Positions 33,331-45,282 of a stretch of DNA of 64,000 bases are shown here, in pieces. The stretch comes from Pollenia angustigena. Lineage: Eukaryota; Arthropoda; Insecta; Diptera; Polleniidae. Where the stretch lies: NCBI GenBank assembly GCA_930367215.1, contig OV884057.1, positions 105,549,284 through 105,613,283 of the forward strand. Direction: 5' to 3'. Position numbers and translations under genes: made by a program. Positions within the stretch are counted from its first letter, which is position 1. The number at the start of each line of letters is the position of its first letter. The notes beneath the pieces are model-generated. The model was not told where the DNA came from. It worked only from the letters and a program-made list of their open reading frames with translations, and did no database searches.

Positions 33331-34538
33331 TGATGATAGTCGAGAAGAAATGTGGATTTAAGCTGTGGGAAGTGTGGAATATAAGCTGCAGAAATGGTGG
33401 GATACGATGTGGAGGATTTTGTGGAAAGAATTTTCATTTGAAATGTTATAATATGTCTGAATATGAGACTGGAACTATAATAAAATGTACCAATTTGAAA
33501 TTTATTTGTGATGAATGTGTAAATTTTATTGAAGTAACAAATGAAAATTATAAAAACTTAATTGAGCTTATTAAACAAAATGAAACAAAAATTACTAAGG
33601 AAATAAAAGAACGAGTAAAAGAAGTAAAAACAGAAATCGTCATCGAGTTTAAAAAAGGTGTAGAAACAAACACAAAAGAAACTTATGCAAGTAAATTAAA
33701 AAAACCAATGAACAGTGTTCCCGTTATTTTAAAACCAAAAAATAAACAAGATAGTCAACAAACAGAAAAAGAAGTAAAGGAAAAAATTAAACCTTCAGCT
33801 CTGAATGTAGAAGTGAAGAGAATGACAAAGAGACATGATGGAGTGGTTGCCATCAGATGAGAAAATGAAAATGATCGAAATATTTTGTCGGATGAGATAA
33901 AAGAAAAGATGGGAAGTAATTATGAAGTACAAATGCCAAAAATGAAGAATCCAAAAATTGTAATTGCCGGGATGAACGAGGAGTTAGAAAAAAGCAAGAT
34001 AGTTGAAGCCATTAAGAATCAAAACAACATTGATTGTAAACATTTAGGGCCATTATTATAACTTGGCGTTAGCTGTTATCCGACAGTTAACAGACGCTTT
34101 TTGACAGATAACACATTATTATCTGTCAATTTAATCTTTACTTTAGCTAATTTTAAGTTGTAATAATGGCCCTTAGTATGTTTGAAAGTTTATAAGTCCT
34201 ATAAAAATCCTAATGTATACAACACACTTATTGAAACTGACGGAGAAGGATTTGAAAAAATTATGGGTAAAAACAAAATTAATATTGAATGGGACATGTG
34301 CCCAGTTTACGAAAGCTGTAAAGTATTGCGTTGTTTTAAATGTTGGGGGTTCCATCATACATCAAAATTTTTTAAAAGCGAAGTTCAAATTTGTGCTAAA
34401 TATAGCAAAAGTAACCATACTGACAAGGATTGTAAAAGTGATGTAGTTAAATGTATTAACTGTGTGAAAGCAAAGGAAAGGCATAATTTAGTGGACATTG
34501 ATTGTAACCATGATTGCAGAAGCGATAATTGTCGTTTT
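33331..34538 (+). pseudogene. LINE ORF1, first (truncated) copy
   Basis: A nucleic-acid-binding ORF1 of a CR1/L2-like LINE. The N-terminal Cys/His cluster (CRNGGIRCGGFCGKNFHLKC ... CDEC) looks like a PHD-type finger. A Lys/Glu-rich coiled segment and, after 34200, zinc knuckles (CFKCWGFHHTSKFF; CAKYSKSNHTDKDC; CINC) follow. An in-frame TGA at 33858 breaks the frame and a 126-bp MITE (34047-34172) is inserted further on. The natural start is probably the ATG at 33331/33334 rather than the upstream one at 33237, since the finger begins right after. The copy ends at the duplication join (34538), where it runs into hAT sequence. Confidence 0.8.
34047..34172. mobile_element. MITE, 126 bp, inside LINE ORF1 (TSD TTA)
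   Basis: Ends GGGCCATTATTATAACTT and inverse are flanked by TTA on both sides (34044-34046 and 34173-34175). Removing it and one TSD leaves the ORF1 reading frame continuous, which proves both insertion and target duplication. The copy in the second duplication unit is at 38066-38191. Confidence 0.9.
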
Positions 34539-37349
34539 CATAAAATATTTTTTATATGGCATCATTTATCTTTTTTTTAATAAACTCATCCGCTTGCACG
34601 TCCGTTATCGCTGTCTACAAGACTATTAAATGAAATTCTAATTTGAAGTTTACAGGTATACACAATTGTACATAGAAATGGATTTCCCTGGTCTATTTAT
34701 TCAAAAATAAAATGAATTACATGAGAATTATAACGTGAAAAAGTTATTTTAGTAAAAAGTTAGGGTATTCATAGTGGTAAGTAAAATAGAAAGGGTATTC
34801 ACGGTGTTGGGTTACTCATACTTCAAACATCTGTGCATATATTTTAATTCTAGCTAATGGTATATCATAACTTTTTACAAAATACCAAATGCGCACCTGA
34901 GTTTGCCTGCAAAAATGTATAAAGTCATTATAACAGGTCAAAGTTACGTTAAATAAATACCATAAAGTAGTAAGGTTTACTCTTTAGACTCGGTCATATA
35001 ATTGTAGCATAAAAAAGTAAGCAATAAAAATAGTGCGAAACAATAAAGTTTCATTAATACATCAATAAAACACATCTTCTTACCCAAAAATTTTACCTGC
35101 TGTCACATTTGCTTTTATGTGTATAGGTTTACACATAAATTGTAGCAAAACAAGACTTTTTTAACTTGTTTTTTAAATATTTTTACCTACTTAAGAAAAG
35201 AGTTTTCAAAAAAAAAACCCACCGACGCGATTGGTACAGAAACAAAAATATTTTTACAGTCACAAAATACCAACAAATTCTTGTGGCTTTTTCTTTTCTT
35301 AATAATTTCTGCATTTAGGTACGTCTTTTAAACGAAAGAAAAAGGGACCCTGTTACAGGCATCAACGAATTTTTTTCACGAACAAAACACATATCGTTAG
35401 CTTAAATGCAAAACAATTATTTTGAAATTTTTGTTGATTAGGATTCACTTTACATATATATTTTTATAAAATTTTAAAATTCTATCTTAAAAAATAACCA
35501 CAATTCCACAATTGTGCAAAGAAATGGAAATCCCTGTTTTAAAATCATTGTACAATGTCAAAAACAGAAATAAAACAAAACAAAAACATAGATAATAAAT
35601 AAAATAAAAACGATAATAAAACAAAAAAAAAAGATGTACCTACATACAGTTATTGTATATTTATATACATAAATATATTTAGAGGCCTCAAAACAGGCCT
35701 TGCAATATTTGCGATATTTCCCGCTGAATGAGAGTGTTTCTCAGTAAACAATTATATTTTACGCTCGCAAAATAAAAGAGCGTAAGCGTACATGTGAATT
35801 AATTTGCACAATTGTGCAAGGCGCTGACATCCCTGTTTTAAAACCATTTAATCCTGAAAATTTAGAAAAAAAATGTATATTGTGCATTTCTACACAAAAA
35901 TACCTTTAAAACGATATAAGTACATATGTTTCATTAAAATCGGTGGACGTTAAGATACTTAAAAATCAACGATAAAAAAATTTCTTCCGTATTTATATAT
36001 AAGATTTTCCATTTCTCCAATCCAGCCATCTTTTTAACAGTTATTTTGTAAAGAAAAGCAAACTATTTGTTGCAAATTTAAAACCTTTAAATACTTTGAC
36101 CATTCTCCAGATAAAAAGAACTCAAAATTGCCTTTGTATGGGAGCTACCACGCCACGCAGTCCATTTATTTTTTTTTTTTTGCAGATGTTGTGTTTTTTA
36201 AACAAAGTTATTTGTTTTACAAACATTTGTAGCTTATGTTAAACTTATAAGCCTATTTTACGCTCAAAATATTTTAATTTCCAAAAATCTCTTTTCTGTG
36301 GTTCTATTCGTTGTCTAAATTGCATGTCTCTAACTTCAGCCGTTTAGGTTGCGGATGATGAATCAGTCACTTTACTAAGTAATAAATCGAAAAAATAAGT
36401 AGTCTTTTTAATTTTTGGGGTTCACAGGATGCTTTTGTAAAAATGTATTGCTCCCCTGCACCTAACCTCTTCATTTTGATTTTGAAAGGTGTAGTTGTTT
36501 ACCATAAAAGTGGGTCCTTTAAAGCTTGAAGGCTTTTGTCTTCAGACAAGCAGTATTTAATGATTTCGTTCTATGGGAGGTACACCTCCTCCTCCGTCTA
36601 CCCCACCACTTTATATTTTGAAATTTATTGTCAACCATAACAGTGGCCTTAACCACGTTTAAAGACACCCGCTATAAATGAAAACAAGAAAATGGGTGCA
36701 GCGGCTCTAAAGAATGCGATACTTAAATTGTCATCCAATGGACGGTACCACTTTGCCTACCCCTATCGTAAAAATAAGTAATGTTAGTGTTAAAATTTCA
36801 GGAAAATCGCTTCAGTAGCTTATCAGTCCATAAGCCAACAAAAAAGCAGACAAATATACAAACATTTTTCATTTTTATATATAAAGATTTGTCGCTGCCC
36901 CTGAACCTACCTGCTTTATATTTTTAGAGGTGCAGTTTATCTTAAAAGAGTGGGTCCTAAAAAGCTGGAAGACTTTTGTCTTCAGATATTAGGTATTTAA
37001 CATTTTCGTTCTTTGGGTGGTACTGCCCCTCCTCCGTCTACCTCGCCCATTTTATTTGAAATTTGTAGTTTACCATAATAGTGGCTTTAAAAACGTCCGT
37101 TCAACTTACATTTAAAACAAAAACAAATTTCGAAACTTTGTTTTGTTTTAAATGCTCGTGTTCTATAAGCCGCACATTATATTGATGGAGTGAATTAATA
37201 ATTAAATTGGAAGCGAGTAGCGAAAGCATACAGACGTGTTATTTTAATACTCTCTTTGAAATTTGGATTTTTTTACACAAAAATTAAAGTAAAATTTATA
37301 GAAATATGTATATATATTTGGATAAATTTTTTTGCGCCGCATGCGCTTC

Positions 37350-38602
37350 TGATGATAGTCGAGAAGAAATGTGGATTTAAGCTGTGGGAAGTGTGGAATA
37401 TAAGCTGCAGAAATGGTGGGATACGATGTGGAGGATTTTGTGGAAAGAATTTTCATTTGAAATGTTATAATATGTCTGAATATGAGACTGGAACTATAAT
37501 AAAATGTACCAATTTGAAATTTATTTGTGATGAATGTGTAAATTTTATTGAAGTAACAAATGAAAATTATAAAAACTTAATTGAGCTTATTAAACAAAAT
37601 GAAACAAAAATTACTAAGGAAATAAAAGAACGAGTAAAAGAAGTAAAAACAGAAATCGTCAACGAGTTTAAAAAAGGTGTAGAAACAAACACAAAAGAAA
37701 CTTATGCAAGTAAATTAAAAAAACCAATGAACAGTGTTCCCGTTATTTTAAAACCAAAAAATAAACAAGATAGTCAACAAACAGAAAAAGAAGTAAAGGA
37801 AAAAATTAAACCTTCAGCTCTGAATGTAGAAGTGAAGAGAATGACAAAGAGACATGATGGAGTGGTTGCCATCAGATGAGAAAATGAAAATGATCGAAAT
37901 ATTTTGTCGGATGAGATAAAAGAAAAGATGGGAAGTAATTATGAAGTACAAATGCCAAAAATGAAGAATCCAAAAATTGTAATTGCCGGGATGAACGAGG
38001 AGTTAGAAAAAAGCAAGATAGTTGAAGCCATTAAGAATCAAAACAACATTGATTGTAAACATTTAGGGCCATTATTATAACTTGGCGTTAGCTGTTATCC
38101 GACAGTTAACAGACGCTTTTTGACAGATAACACATTATTATCTGTCAATTTAATCTTTACTTTAGCTAATTTTAAGTTGTAATAATGGCCCTTAGTATGT
38201 TTGAAAGTTTATAAGTCCTATAAAAATCCTAATGTATACAACACACTTATTGAAACTGACGGAGAAGGATTTGAAAAAATTATGGGTAAAAACAAAATTA
38301 ATATTGAATGGGACATGTGCCCAGTTTACGAAAGCTGTAAAGTATTGCGTTGTTTTAAATGTTGGGGGTTCCATCATACATCAAAATTTTTTAAAAGCGA
38401 AGTTAAAATTTGTGCTAAATATAGCAAAAGTAACCATACTGACAAGGATTGTAAAAGTGATGTAGTTAAATGTATTAACTGTGTGAAAGCAAAGGAAAGG
38501 CATAATTTAGTGGACATTGATTGTAACCATGATTGCAGAAGCGATAATTGTCGTTTTTTGCAAAGGAAAAATAAATGGGAGGCAGAAAGAATTGCTTATT
38601 AG
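37350..38602 (+). pseudogene. LINE ORF1, second copy, with its 3' end
   Basis: Same as 33331-34538 at offset 4019, with the same TGA (37877) and MITE (38066-38191), but here ORF1 reaches its natural end (TAG at 38600-38602) and is followed by ORF2. This is the copy connected to the body of the LINE. The zinc-knuckle segment 38201-38602 is open. Confidence 0.85.
38066..38191. mobile_element. MITE, 126 bp, second duplication unit
   Basis: Copy of 34047-34172 made by the tandem duplication, with the same TTA flanks; the insertion is therefore older than the duplication. Confidence 0.9.
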
Positions 38603-38629
38603 CAATCAAATTCAATTAAGGGGTTATAT

Positions 38630-41364
38630 TTAAACATTGGTGGTATGTCTGCTAACTTTAACCAGTTGGAAGTTTTGTGTTTGGAAGAGGAATTCGATTT
38701 TATATGTTTAACTGAGACTCATTTAACAGTTGAATTAAGTGATGCTTAATTCATGCTAAAAAACTATAACTTGGTGTTTGCTTCTACATAGAGAAAAACT
38801 GGAAGGTAAAAGTTATTGAATGTACTAGTATAGACAAACAGATTTGGTGGTTAACAATTGGAATACAGAATAAAAACATGAAATATATTTTAATTGGTAT
38901 ATATGTCTCCTGATCAACAACAATCTCCGGAAGGTGATTTTATCAATTTTTTTGAAGAAGAAATAGAGAAATGTAGTGGGAATGATATGTACCTTATAAT
39001 GGGCGATTTTAATATTGACTGGTTGAAAAATGATAGCCATAAAGTAAGATTGCAAGAAATAATACATGATCATTTTTTAAAACAAATTGTAAATCAACCT
39101 ACAAGAATAACGAGTAGCACATCTACATTAATTGATTATGTTGTAACAAACATTAGAAATATGAATGCAGAAACCAACTTAAACATGAAAATTAGTGATC
39201 ACGAGTCTTTGGAAATTACAATACCCATTTAAGTAGAAATCAATTTACCTAAAAGAAAAATGATAAAAGCAATGCGTTTTAACAATCTTGATTTTCGAAA
39301 TAACCTAATGTGTGGTGACATCTATAATGTTACTACAAATCATCCATGTAATGAATTATCTAACGTAATAGCGAATAGTATAAATTGTGCGTTAAGCCCA
39401 ATGATAAGCATTAAAAATACAACAAGTCGTAAGACAAATCAATGGTATAATAATCAATTAAAATATCTGAAAGAAACAAAAGAACAACTTAACCAGGTGG
39501 CGGTGTGGCATAACAATGATTTCCATTGGAACAATTACAAACAAAAATAAATCAAAGGCAAAAAATAATTTTATAAGCAACAAAATTAGCAGCTGTTTTG
39601 ACCAAAAAAGTATGTGGAAAACAATTAAGGAACTGGTTTTAAAAAAAGATAGTTCTAACGTACAGGAAATACATATTAATGGAAGGTCAGTTACTAATGA
39701 ACAAGAAATGGCTAATGAATTAAATTCGTTTTTCGTGCGCAGTGTAAATCAAATCGTAAATAGCATACCATTTGTTAGATATGAAAATTTATTTCAAGTA
39801 AATCCTCATTTAAATTTTAAATTTGAGAGAATTAACAGTAATACGTTAAAAAAATACTTTGAAAAAAATGAATAAAAATAAAAGATCAAAATTTTCTTAC
39901 AATTAAAATGTTATTAGATAATTACGACATTGTTGGGACTTTTTTGCATAGCCTTGTTGCGTCGTCATTACAATCAGGAACATTTCCTGATTGTCTTAAA
40001 GAGTCATGTATAGTACCGATTCAGAAAATTAAAAATACAGTGGATCCCGATGAAATTCGTCCAGTTAACATGTTGTTGACAATAAGCAAAGTTTTAGAAA
40101 AAGTAGTTCACTATCAATTTAACAAATACTTCGAAGACAACAATTTATTGAATGAAACACAATCAGGCTTCAGGCAACAACATAGTTGCGAATCTCTTTT
40201 AAATCTTGTGGTTACTCAATGGAAAACGGAAATTACAAACAAAAAATGTGTGGTAGCAGTTTTCTTAGATTTGAAAAGAGCATTTGAGACGGTTAATAGA
40301 GGAATATTATTGGAAAAGCTTCAAAAGTATGGCATTAAAGGAGTGGAACTAAAGTGGTTTAATAGTTATTTAGAAAATAGAACCCAAAGAAAAAATGTGG
40401 TCAGTATATCTCAACAATTGAAGATGTTAACATAGGTGTACCTCAGGGTGCAGTTTTAGGAACATTGCTGTTTCTAATATACATAAACGACTTGGAAAAA
40501 GTATTAAAAAAAATCTAAAGTGCATATGTATGTTTGCGGATGATGCACTAATTTATATAAGTGGTAGTAATCCTAAGGAATGTGTAAGAATCGTTAATTC
40601 GGAATTGGAGGAGGTGGTGAAGTATCTAAATATGAACAAACTAAAACTTAATACGAATAAAACAAAAGCTATGATTATAAATGGAGAGACTGATGAAAAT
40701 ATAAGTATTAACGGTGTGACAATAGAACAAGTTGCTGAAATTAAATATCTGGGCGTTATAATAGACACAAATCTTAAGTTTTATCTGCATTATAATTGTA
40801 TTTGCAAAAAAAAAATGTCTAAACAAATTGGTTTTCTAAGAAGAATCAGAAATAGAATTTCAACATTTACAGCTATTAACATATATGTATGTATAATACA
40901 ACAGTTAAACCACACATTGAATGTTTTTCAACATTGTTATTCCTTGGAAGTCAAGAGCTGAAGATTAGACTGCAAAAGCTCCAAAATAAAGGTATGCGAT
41001 GTATTTTACGGGAACACGGACTATCTCATCAAAATGATATGTTACAAAAATTGCAGTGGCTATCGGTCAATCAAAGACTGGTAATGAATGTTTTAATTTG
41101 CATATTCAAAATGAAGAATGGATTGCTGCCAAACTACATGCAAAAACAATTCACATACGTGGCGGATGTTCAACCGTACAATCTGCGTAATGTAGGTGAT
41201 TTTAGGCTAGACTTTTGTAGAACAAATTTTTGCCAAAACTTTTTGTTTTATAATGGTCTCAAAATTTATAACGAAATCCCTTTAGAATTAAAAATTGAAA
41301 GTAACTTATATATTTTTAAAAGAGAAATTGTTTTTTATATAAAAAGATTATATGAATGTAATTA
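38630..41364 (+). pseudogene. LINE ORF2: endonuclease and reverse transcriptase, decayed
   Basis: An ORF2 broken by stops and at least four frame changes. AP-endonuclease pieces: FDFICLTETHL (~38700), GDFNIDWL (~39003) and SDHESLEI (~39196). Reverse transcriptase: SGFRQQHSCESLL, VFLDLKRAFETV with the first catalytic Asp (~40265), GVPQGAVLGTLLFLIYINDL (~40436) and FADD with the catalytic Asp pair (~40531). A C-terminal domain (LQKLQNKGMRCIL ... LPNYM) ends at 41364. A single TAA at 39230-39232 lies in an otherwise continuous frame. The motifs and the ORF1 type point to the CR1/L2 group, but jockey-related clades cannot be excluded. Confidence 0.85.
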
Positions 41365-41434
41365 AAACCATAGATATAAGATTTTTGTATAATAATAGCT
41401 TAAGGCTAAATAAATAAAAATAAAAAAAAAAAAC
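41365..41434 (+). other. LINE 3' end and A-rich tail
   Basis: After the ORF2 stop the sequence runs through TAAATAAATAAAAAT-type repeats into an A-rich tail ending near 41433, the probable 3' end of the LINE (short A/T-rich repeats rather than a pure poly-A). Confidence 0.65.
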
Positions 41435-41672
41435 AATAAAGCTTATTTTAAATACACGCACACGAATTAACGAAGTACAAAAAAGTGATAAATATTCTTA
41501 ATTTTTTATATTTACAATAATTAAATTAGAATAGTTAAATTGATGAACTAACTCGTGATATTGAACTGAAAATTAATTAATTAGTTTACTTAAAATACAC
41601 CAAAATTTTTCCTTAAAAATTAAATTTAAAACAGCTGACTTAATTTAAGATATCCATAGAAAAGTATATTAA

Positions 41673-41891
41673 GGCCCGTTTTCACAACTTACCGATAGCT
41701 AAAGGCAGGATTTTATCGGACGTTTAAAACCTGTTCCATTATTGCAACTTTACTTTTACCTACCAAGTAGGATGGACCTTAATTTACTTTATCGCTCACT
41801 TTTGGTTAAAGTAAAGTTTAAATAATGGAACAGTTTTTATAAGGCCGTTTAAAGTCTACTTTAAGCTATCGGAAAGTTGTGAAAACGGGCC
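41673..41891. mobile_element. Palindromic MITE, 219 bp (TSD TAA)
   Basis: Ends GGCCCGTTTTCACAACTT and inverse are flanked by TAA (41670-41672 and 41892-41894). The interior is also self-complementary (CCGATAGCT/AGCTATCGG; AGTAAAGT blocks). It lies in the second intron region of clpP. Confidence 0.85.
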
Positions 41892-41896
41892 TAAAT

Positions 41897-42035
41897 CTAT
41901 ATCTTTACTTTAATATAGAAAAGCCCTAACTAACATTTGCTTTACTTTACAGGAGAAGGAAAAAACTTAATAAAAATTATAGTCTTGTAGTTGCGATTTT
42001 TTTTAAACGCAGTTTTTTATTAAATTGTTGTTTAT
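41897..42035. repeat. Dispersed repeat related to 17590-17725
   Basis: Reverse-complement match to 17590-17725 (AGCCCTAACTAAC and AACGCAGTTTTTTATTAAATT blocks). No coding sequence. Confidence 0.7.
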
Positions 42036-42531
42036 GTCTGTTATAGATTCTAAAACTATCGAACCGATTTGCTCCAAGCCGGTTTCATTAGAAAGGCAAT
42101 ATCGTGAAGATGGGTTTAGGGTATACAATTTCTAAATTAGGATTAGAGGGAAGTTAGGGGGAATTTTCTGCCTTCCCGAATGTTCCCAACAGATTCTAAT
42201 TAAATTTAAAACGTATATACATAAGTAGATCCCTATTTACGCATAAGCTATGTACTTATGTAAGCTATGAATGTAGTAGCACTCGCCGGGTATCCGCTTG
42301 CACATAATATTAAAGATTTCTTATTTTGTGTTCTTTATGAGTTGTAATGCATTGATTTTATATTTTTTGTTTCAGTTACATCAATTATTTATTTTATTTG
42401 ATCAATTTTAAGTTAATAAAATTAAAATGATGTACTTTTTTATTACATATTTGTACTGCATTTTTTTATCGATGTACTGTTTTACTGGATTTTATATCTG
42501 GAAAGCTTAGTATAAAGTTGAACTATACATT
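42036..42531. other. clpP intron sequence, nothing recognised
   Basis: If the clpP transcript continues leftward, this is the beginning of its second intron. Minus-strand reading shows no continuation of the protein here. Confidence 0.4.
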
Positions 42532-42609
42532 TCGCGACCTTAGAACAACAAGATTCTATCTTGTATGTAGTTTATGTGCAATTATAACCTTGTTATCCTA
42601 AGGTCGCGA
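42532..42609. mobile_element. Very short palindromic insert, 78 bp
   Basis: TCGCGACCTTA (42532-42542) and TAAGGTCGCGA (42599-42609) are perfect inverted repeats. It starts ~40 bp beyond the exon-2 splice donor of clpP. Confidence 0.55.
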
Positions 42610-42650
42610 TATGTTCTAAAAATACCTATTAAAAAATTAAGTTTAAATAC

Positions 42651-43151
42651 CTGTGCCCCGCCGGACGGCTGATGAATCATTATTCTAGAATTTGGCAGTG
42701 AATAACGCATTCCGGGTTCGCCTCCAGCAAGCAGCAATGAACCCATTGAACACGCTTGTCCGACACACCACGTCGCTATAGGTGGTTTAACATATTGCAT
42801 TGTGTCATAAATTGCAAGACCTGCCGTTACTACGCCACCGGGCGAGTTTATGTATAAATGAATTGGTTTATTTGAGTTTTCTGATTGCAAGAATAATAAC
42901 TGTGCAACTACTAAGGAACTTAAATCGTCGTGTATCGGACCCATTAAGCATATAATACGCTCTTTAAGCAGCCGAGAAAATATATCATAAGCACGTTCCC
43001 CTCGTCCAGTTTGCTCGACAACCATTGGAATTAAGTGTATTTGCCTTGCTGAACATGATTTCTGTTATCAAAACAACATACTTTTTTAGAATTTGTTTAA
43101 AGAATATATCAATTTAAAACTCACCAAAATTTTACTTACTGATCTAAACAT
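42651..43151 (-). CDS. ClpP: Mitochondrial ATP-dependent Clp protease proteolytic subunit, first two coding exons
   Basis: ClpP forms the tetradecameric serine-protease chamber of the mitochondrial matrix that works with the ClpX unfoldase. Exon 1 is 43151-43125 (27 nt: [12 protein letters not shown]), followed by GTGAGT; exon 2 is 43061-42651 (137 codons), after TAACAG, ending ...PSGGAQ before GTATTT. The 63-nt intron is phase 0 and joins a continuous frame. Exon 2 carries [20 protein letters not shown], the NSPGG strand, catalytic Ser (GQACSMGS, residue ~114) and catalytic His (MIHQPSGG, ~139). Family proteins run ~100 residues further, beginning GQATD and including the catalytic Asp; that exon was not found in the window. 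The short basic, Ser-rich N-terminus fits a mitochondrial presequence, somewhat shorter than usual. No stop or frameshift is present; the ORF read-through to 42582 past the donor is intron. Confidence 0.93.
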
Positions 43152-43640
43152 AATAAAAATTTTATTTACATATGTTAGCTAATTTTTGGAAATAAAAGAC
43201 GTGTGCCAAGATAGCATAGTTCCAAATAGCATCAGTAGTTATCCACGAAAACGCAAAATGGAATTAATGCTTTTGGGGGATGGATTGAAAATGGGAATAT
43301 AAATGATAATGAGACTTTTGCTTTTGGGAATCCAAATTCGGGAATTTAAGAAATTAGGGGGTTCGAATAAAAATAAGATATTGTAATATAAAGCTAATAA
43401 TTAAGAAAAAATGGAGTAAGAAATTAATAAACAATAATAAAAATTTAATGTATATAAAAAAAGTAATAAAATAAATCAATGAAATGTATTTATGTATAAT
43501 TTAAAAAAAAACATTTCTACTTATATTAAAAAAAAACTTTTTTTAAAATAAAAAGAAAAAAAATTTAATTAAATATTAATAAATATATAAAGTATGTACA
43601 CATTTAAATTATTAAAACCGAATTTTGTATTTTATTTGTT
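43152..43640. other. ClpP: clpP upstream region
   Basis: This should hold the minus-strand promoter and 5' UTR of clpP. No TATA box or DRE was recognised; the sequence is AT-rich with no divergent gene. Confidence 0.4.
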
Positions 43641-44180
43641 CGGGGTTTAGAGGTAACGTCAAGGATAGCCCTGCATAGTTGTTCGTGCAAAAAATTGCCG
43701 TGCTAGTTTTCCAGAAATCTGGGTTCCTACAAAATGGTCAGTAAAAACTGGGATTTTATTTTTTAAGTGGTTTAGAGGCAACGCCAAGGAAAAAACTGCA
43801 AAGATTACGAAAGTAGACGTACTAAAGAATATCAATCGCATTCCGTGCAAAAAATTGCCGGGCCAGTTTTCCAGAAACCTAGGTTCCTCCAAAATGGTCA
43901 ATAAAAACTGGGATTTAATTTTTAAGTGGTTTAGAGGCAACGTCAAGGAAATAACTGCAAAGATTATGAAAGAAGACGTACTAAAGAATAGAAATCGCTT
44001 TCCGTGAAAAAAAAATCCGGTTTTCCAGAAATCTGGGTTCCTTCAAATGGTCAGTAAAAACTGGGATTAAATTTTTAAGTGGTTTAGAGGCAACATCATG
44101 GAAAAACTGTATGGATTATGAAAGTAGACGTACTTAAGAATATAAATCGCTTTCCGTTCCTCCAAAATGGTCACTTTGCT
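43640..44180. repeat. ~160-bp tandem repeat, about four units
   Basis: GTTTAGAGGCAACG-type starts occur at 43645, 43770, 43929 and 44092 (spacing 125, 159, 163), each followed by GTAGACGTACTAAAGAAT, TTTTCCAGAAA and AAAATGGTCA blocks. It lies upstream of clpP. The minus-strand ORF across it is not a gene. Confidence 0.8.
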
Positions 44181-44248
44181 GTCTTTTTGTATCGCAGTTG
44201 GTGGAAAGTAAAAAATGTATGTCATTGAGCATTTCGTTCATTTTATGA

Positions 44249-44267
44249 GAGAGAGAGAGAGAGAGAA
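44249..44267. repeat. (GA)n microsatellite
   Basis: About nine GA units. Confidence 0.85.
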
Positions 44268-44752
44268 ACAGAACGTATGACACAGTGTTGCCACTTTGTG
44301 GGTAATTACCCGAATTTGGTATAATTTTTACTGTCGTAGGTAGAGCGTGGGTAATTTCTTTTAGGTGTAATTTGAAATTCTTGCTTCCGATACCTAAAAA
44401 AAATCAAGATTCGATATCAGTGACGGCGTTTATTTCCCTTTATATATTGTTGATAACAAATGCACAGTCTTCTGAACCAAAGTCTCGATTTTTTTAAAGA
44501 AAAGTCTCCAATCATAAAATATATATTTTCAAAAGATCAATAACGAATGTCGCAAGGTGGATTCTTAGATTTGGATAGATATGACTATCATAGTGATTTA
44601 GAACCTAAAAGTCTATTGCAAAAAGGTATTTAAACTAAAAACTAGCCTGGGGGAATTAATGTTTCCAATATTCCAACATATAATTACTTTTATTTTTATC
44701 TGGCAACTTTCAAATGATTTAGTTTGAAGAATATTTAACCCCCTTAACGCTG
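44268..44752. other. Unassigned sequence
   Basis: No gene or repeat was recognised between the microsatellite and element F. Confidence 0.4.
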
Positions 44753-45282
44753 GGTCTCCACGTAGCAATTTTTATTGCTAAGTACAAGCAATAACGTCGG
44801 CAGAACAATGACAGAACAATGGAGCAATGATTGCTGATTATATTGCTGGAGAACACTTGTTATTGCTTTGCCATCAATTTGCAATTTTCACCTCGAGTAG
44901 TTGTATAAAGTTTTGTGGCTGTATTTATAACAAATGTTTTATGTTGTGTTTTGAAGTGATTGTTAAATTTTCTTTTTTAAATTAATTAATTAAATTAATA
45001 AAATAATTAATTGTAATTGTCGTGGCTGTGTTTTGTATTGCTTTTTTGTTTATTTGCGTATGAAAAAAAACCTAAAACTTGTATTGTTCTATTAAGAAAA
45101 TAAAAATATACAAAAAATATACAAATATACAAAAAAAAAAACAAATTCGTCGTTTGCTTTTGTTTATATTGACGTTTATTTAAAAATATAATATATAAAA
45201 TCTTTTTCTGTATTTTGTTGAAGTATTTTTTCACTTGCTTTTTTAATAAATAAACACACTAATAAATAACCAACAGTACAGA
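44753..45282. mobile_element. TIR element F, copy 1, left part
   Basis: Starts CGCTGGGTCTCCACGTAGC after TAA. It matches the left and right-inner parts of the full copy at 58813-60479 but lacks the pogo element found there, so it shows the empty target site (around 45188). It stops at the LINE poly-T at 45283; its right end was not found on the other side of the LINE. Confidence 0.8.

Larger units (their letters stand above)
30520..38557. repeat. 4019-bp direct tandem duplication
   Basis: Bases 30520-34538 and 34539-38557 are the same sequence at constant offset 4019. Spot comparison found only three substitutions (30656, 33643 and 34386 against their partners), all transversions. The unit starts inside the hAT relic and ends inside LINE ORF1; the join at 34538/34539 shows ~1 nt of microhomology. 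It carries the hAT right end, the last part of repeat B, a ~470-bp degenerate repeat pair, and LINE ORF1 with its MITE. Confidence 0.95.

Noticed and set aside
30520..38557. Two independent LINE insertions
   Set aside because: The match extends continuously through hAT, repeat B and intergenic sequence at one constant offset, so it is a single tandem duplication.
42582..42650. Read-through of clpP exon 2 into VFKLNFLIG...
   Set aside because: It follows a good GTATTT splice donor exactly where other ClpP proteins continue GQATD; it is intron.
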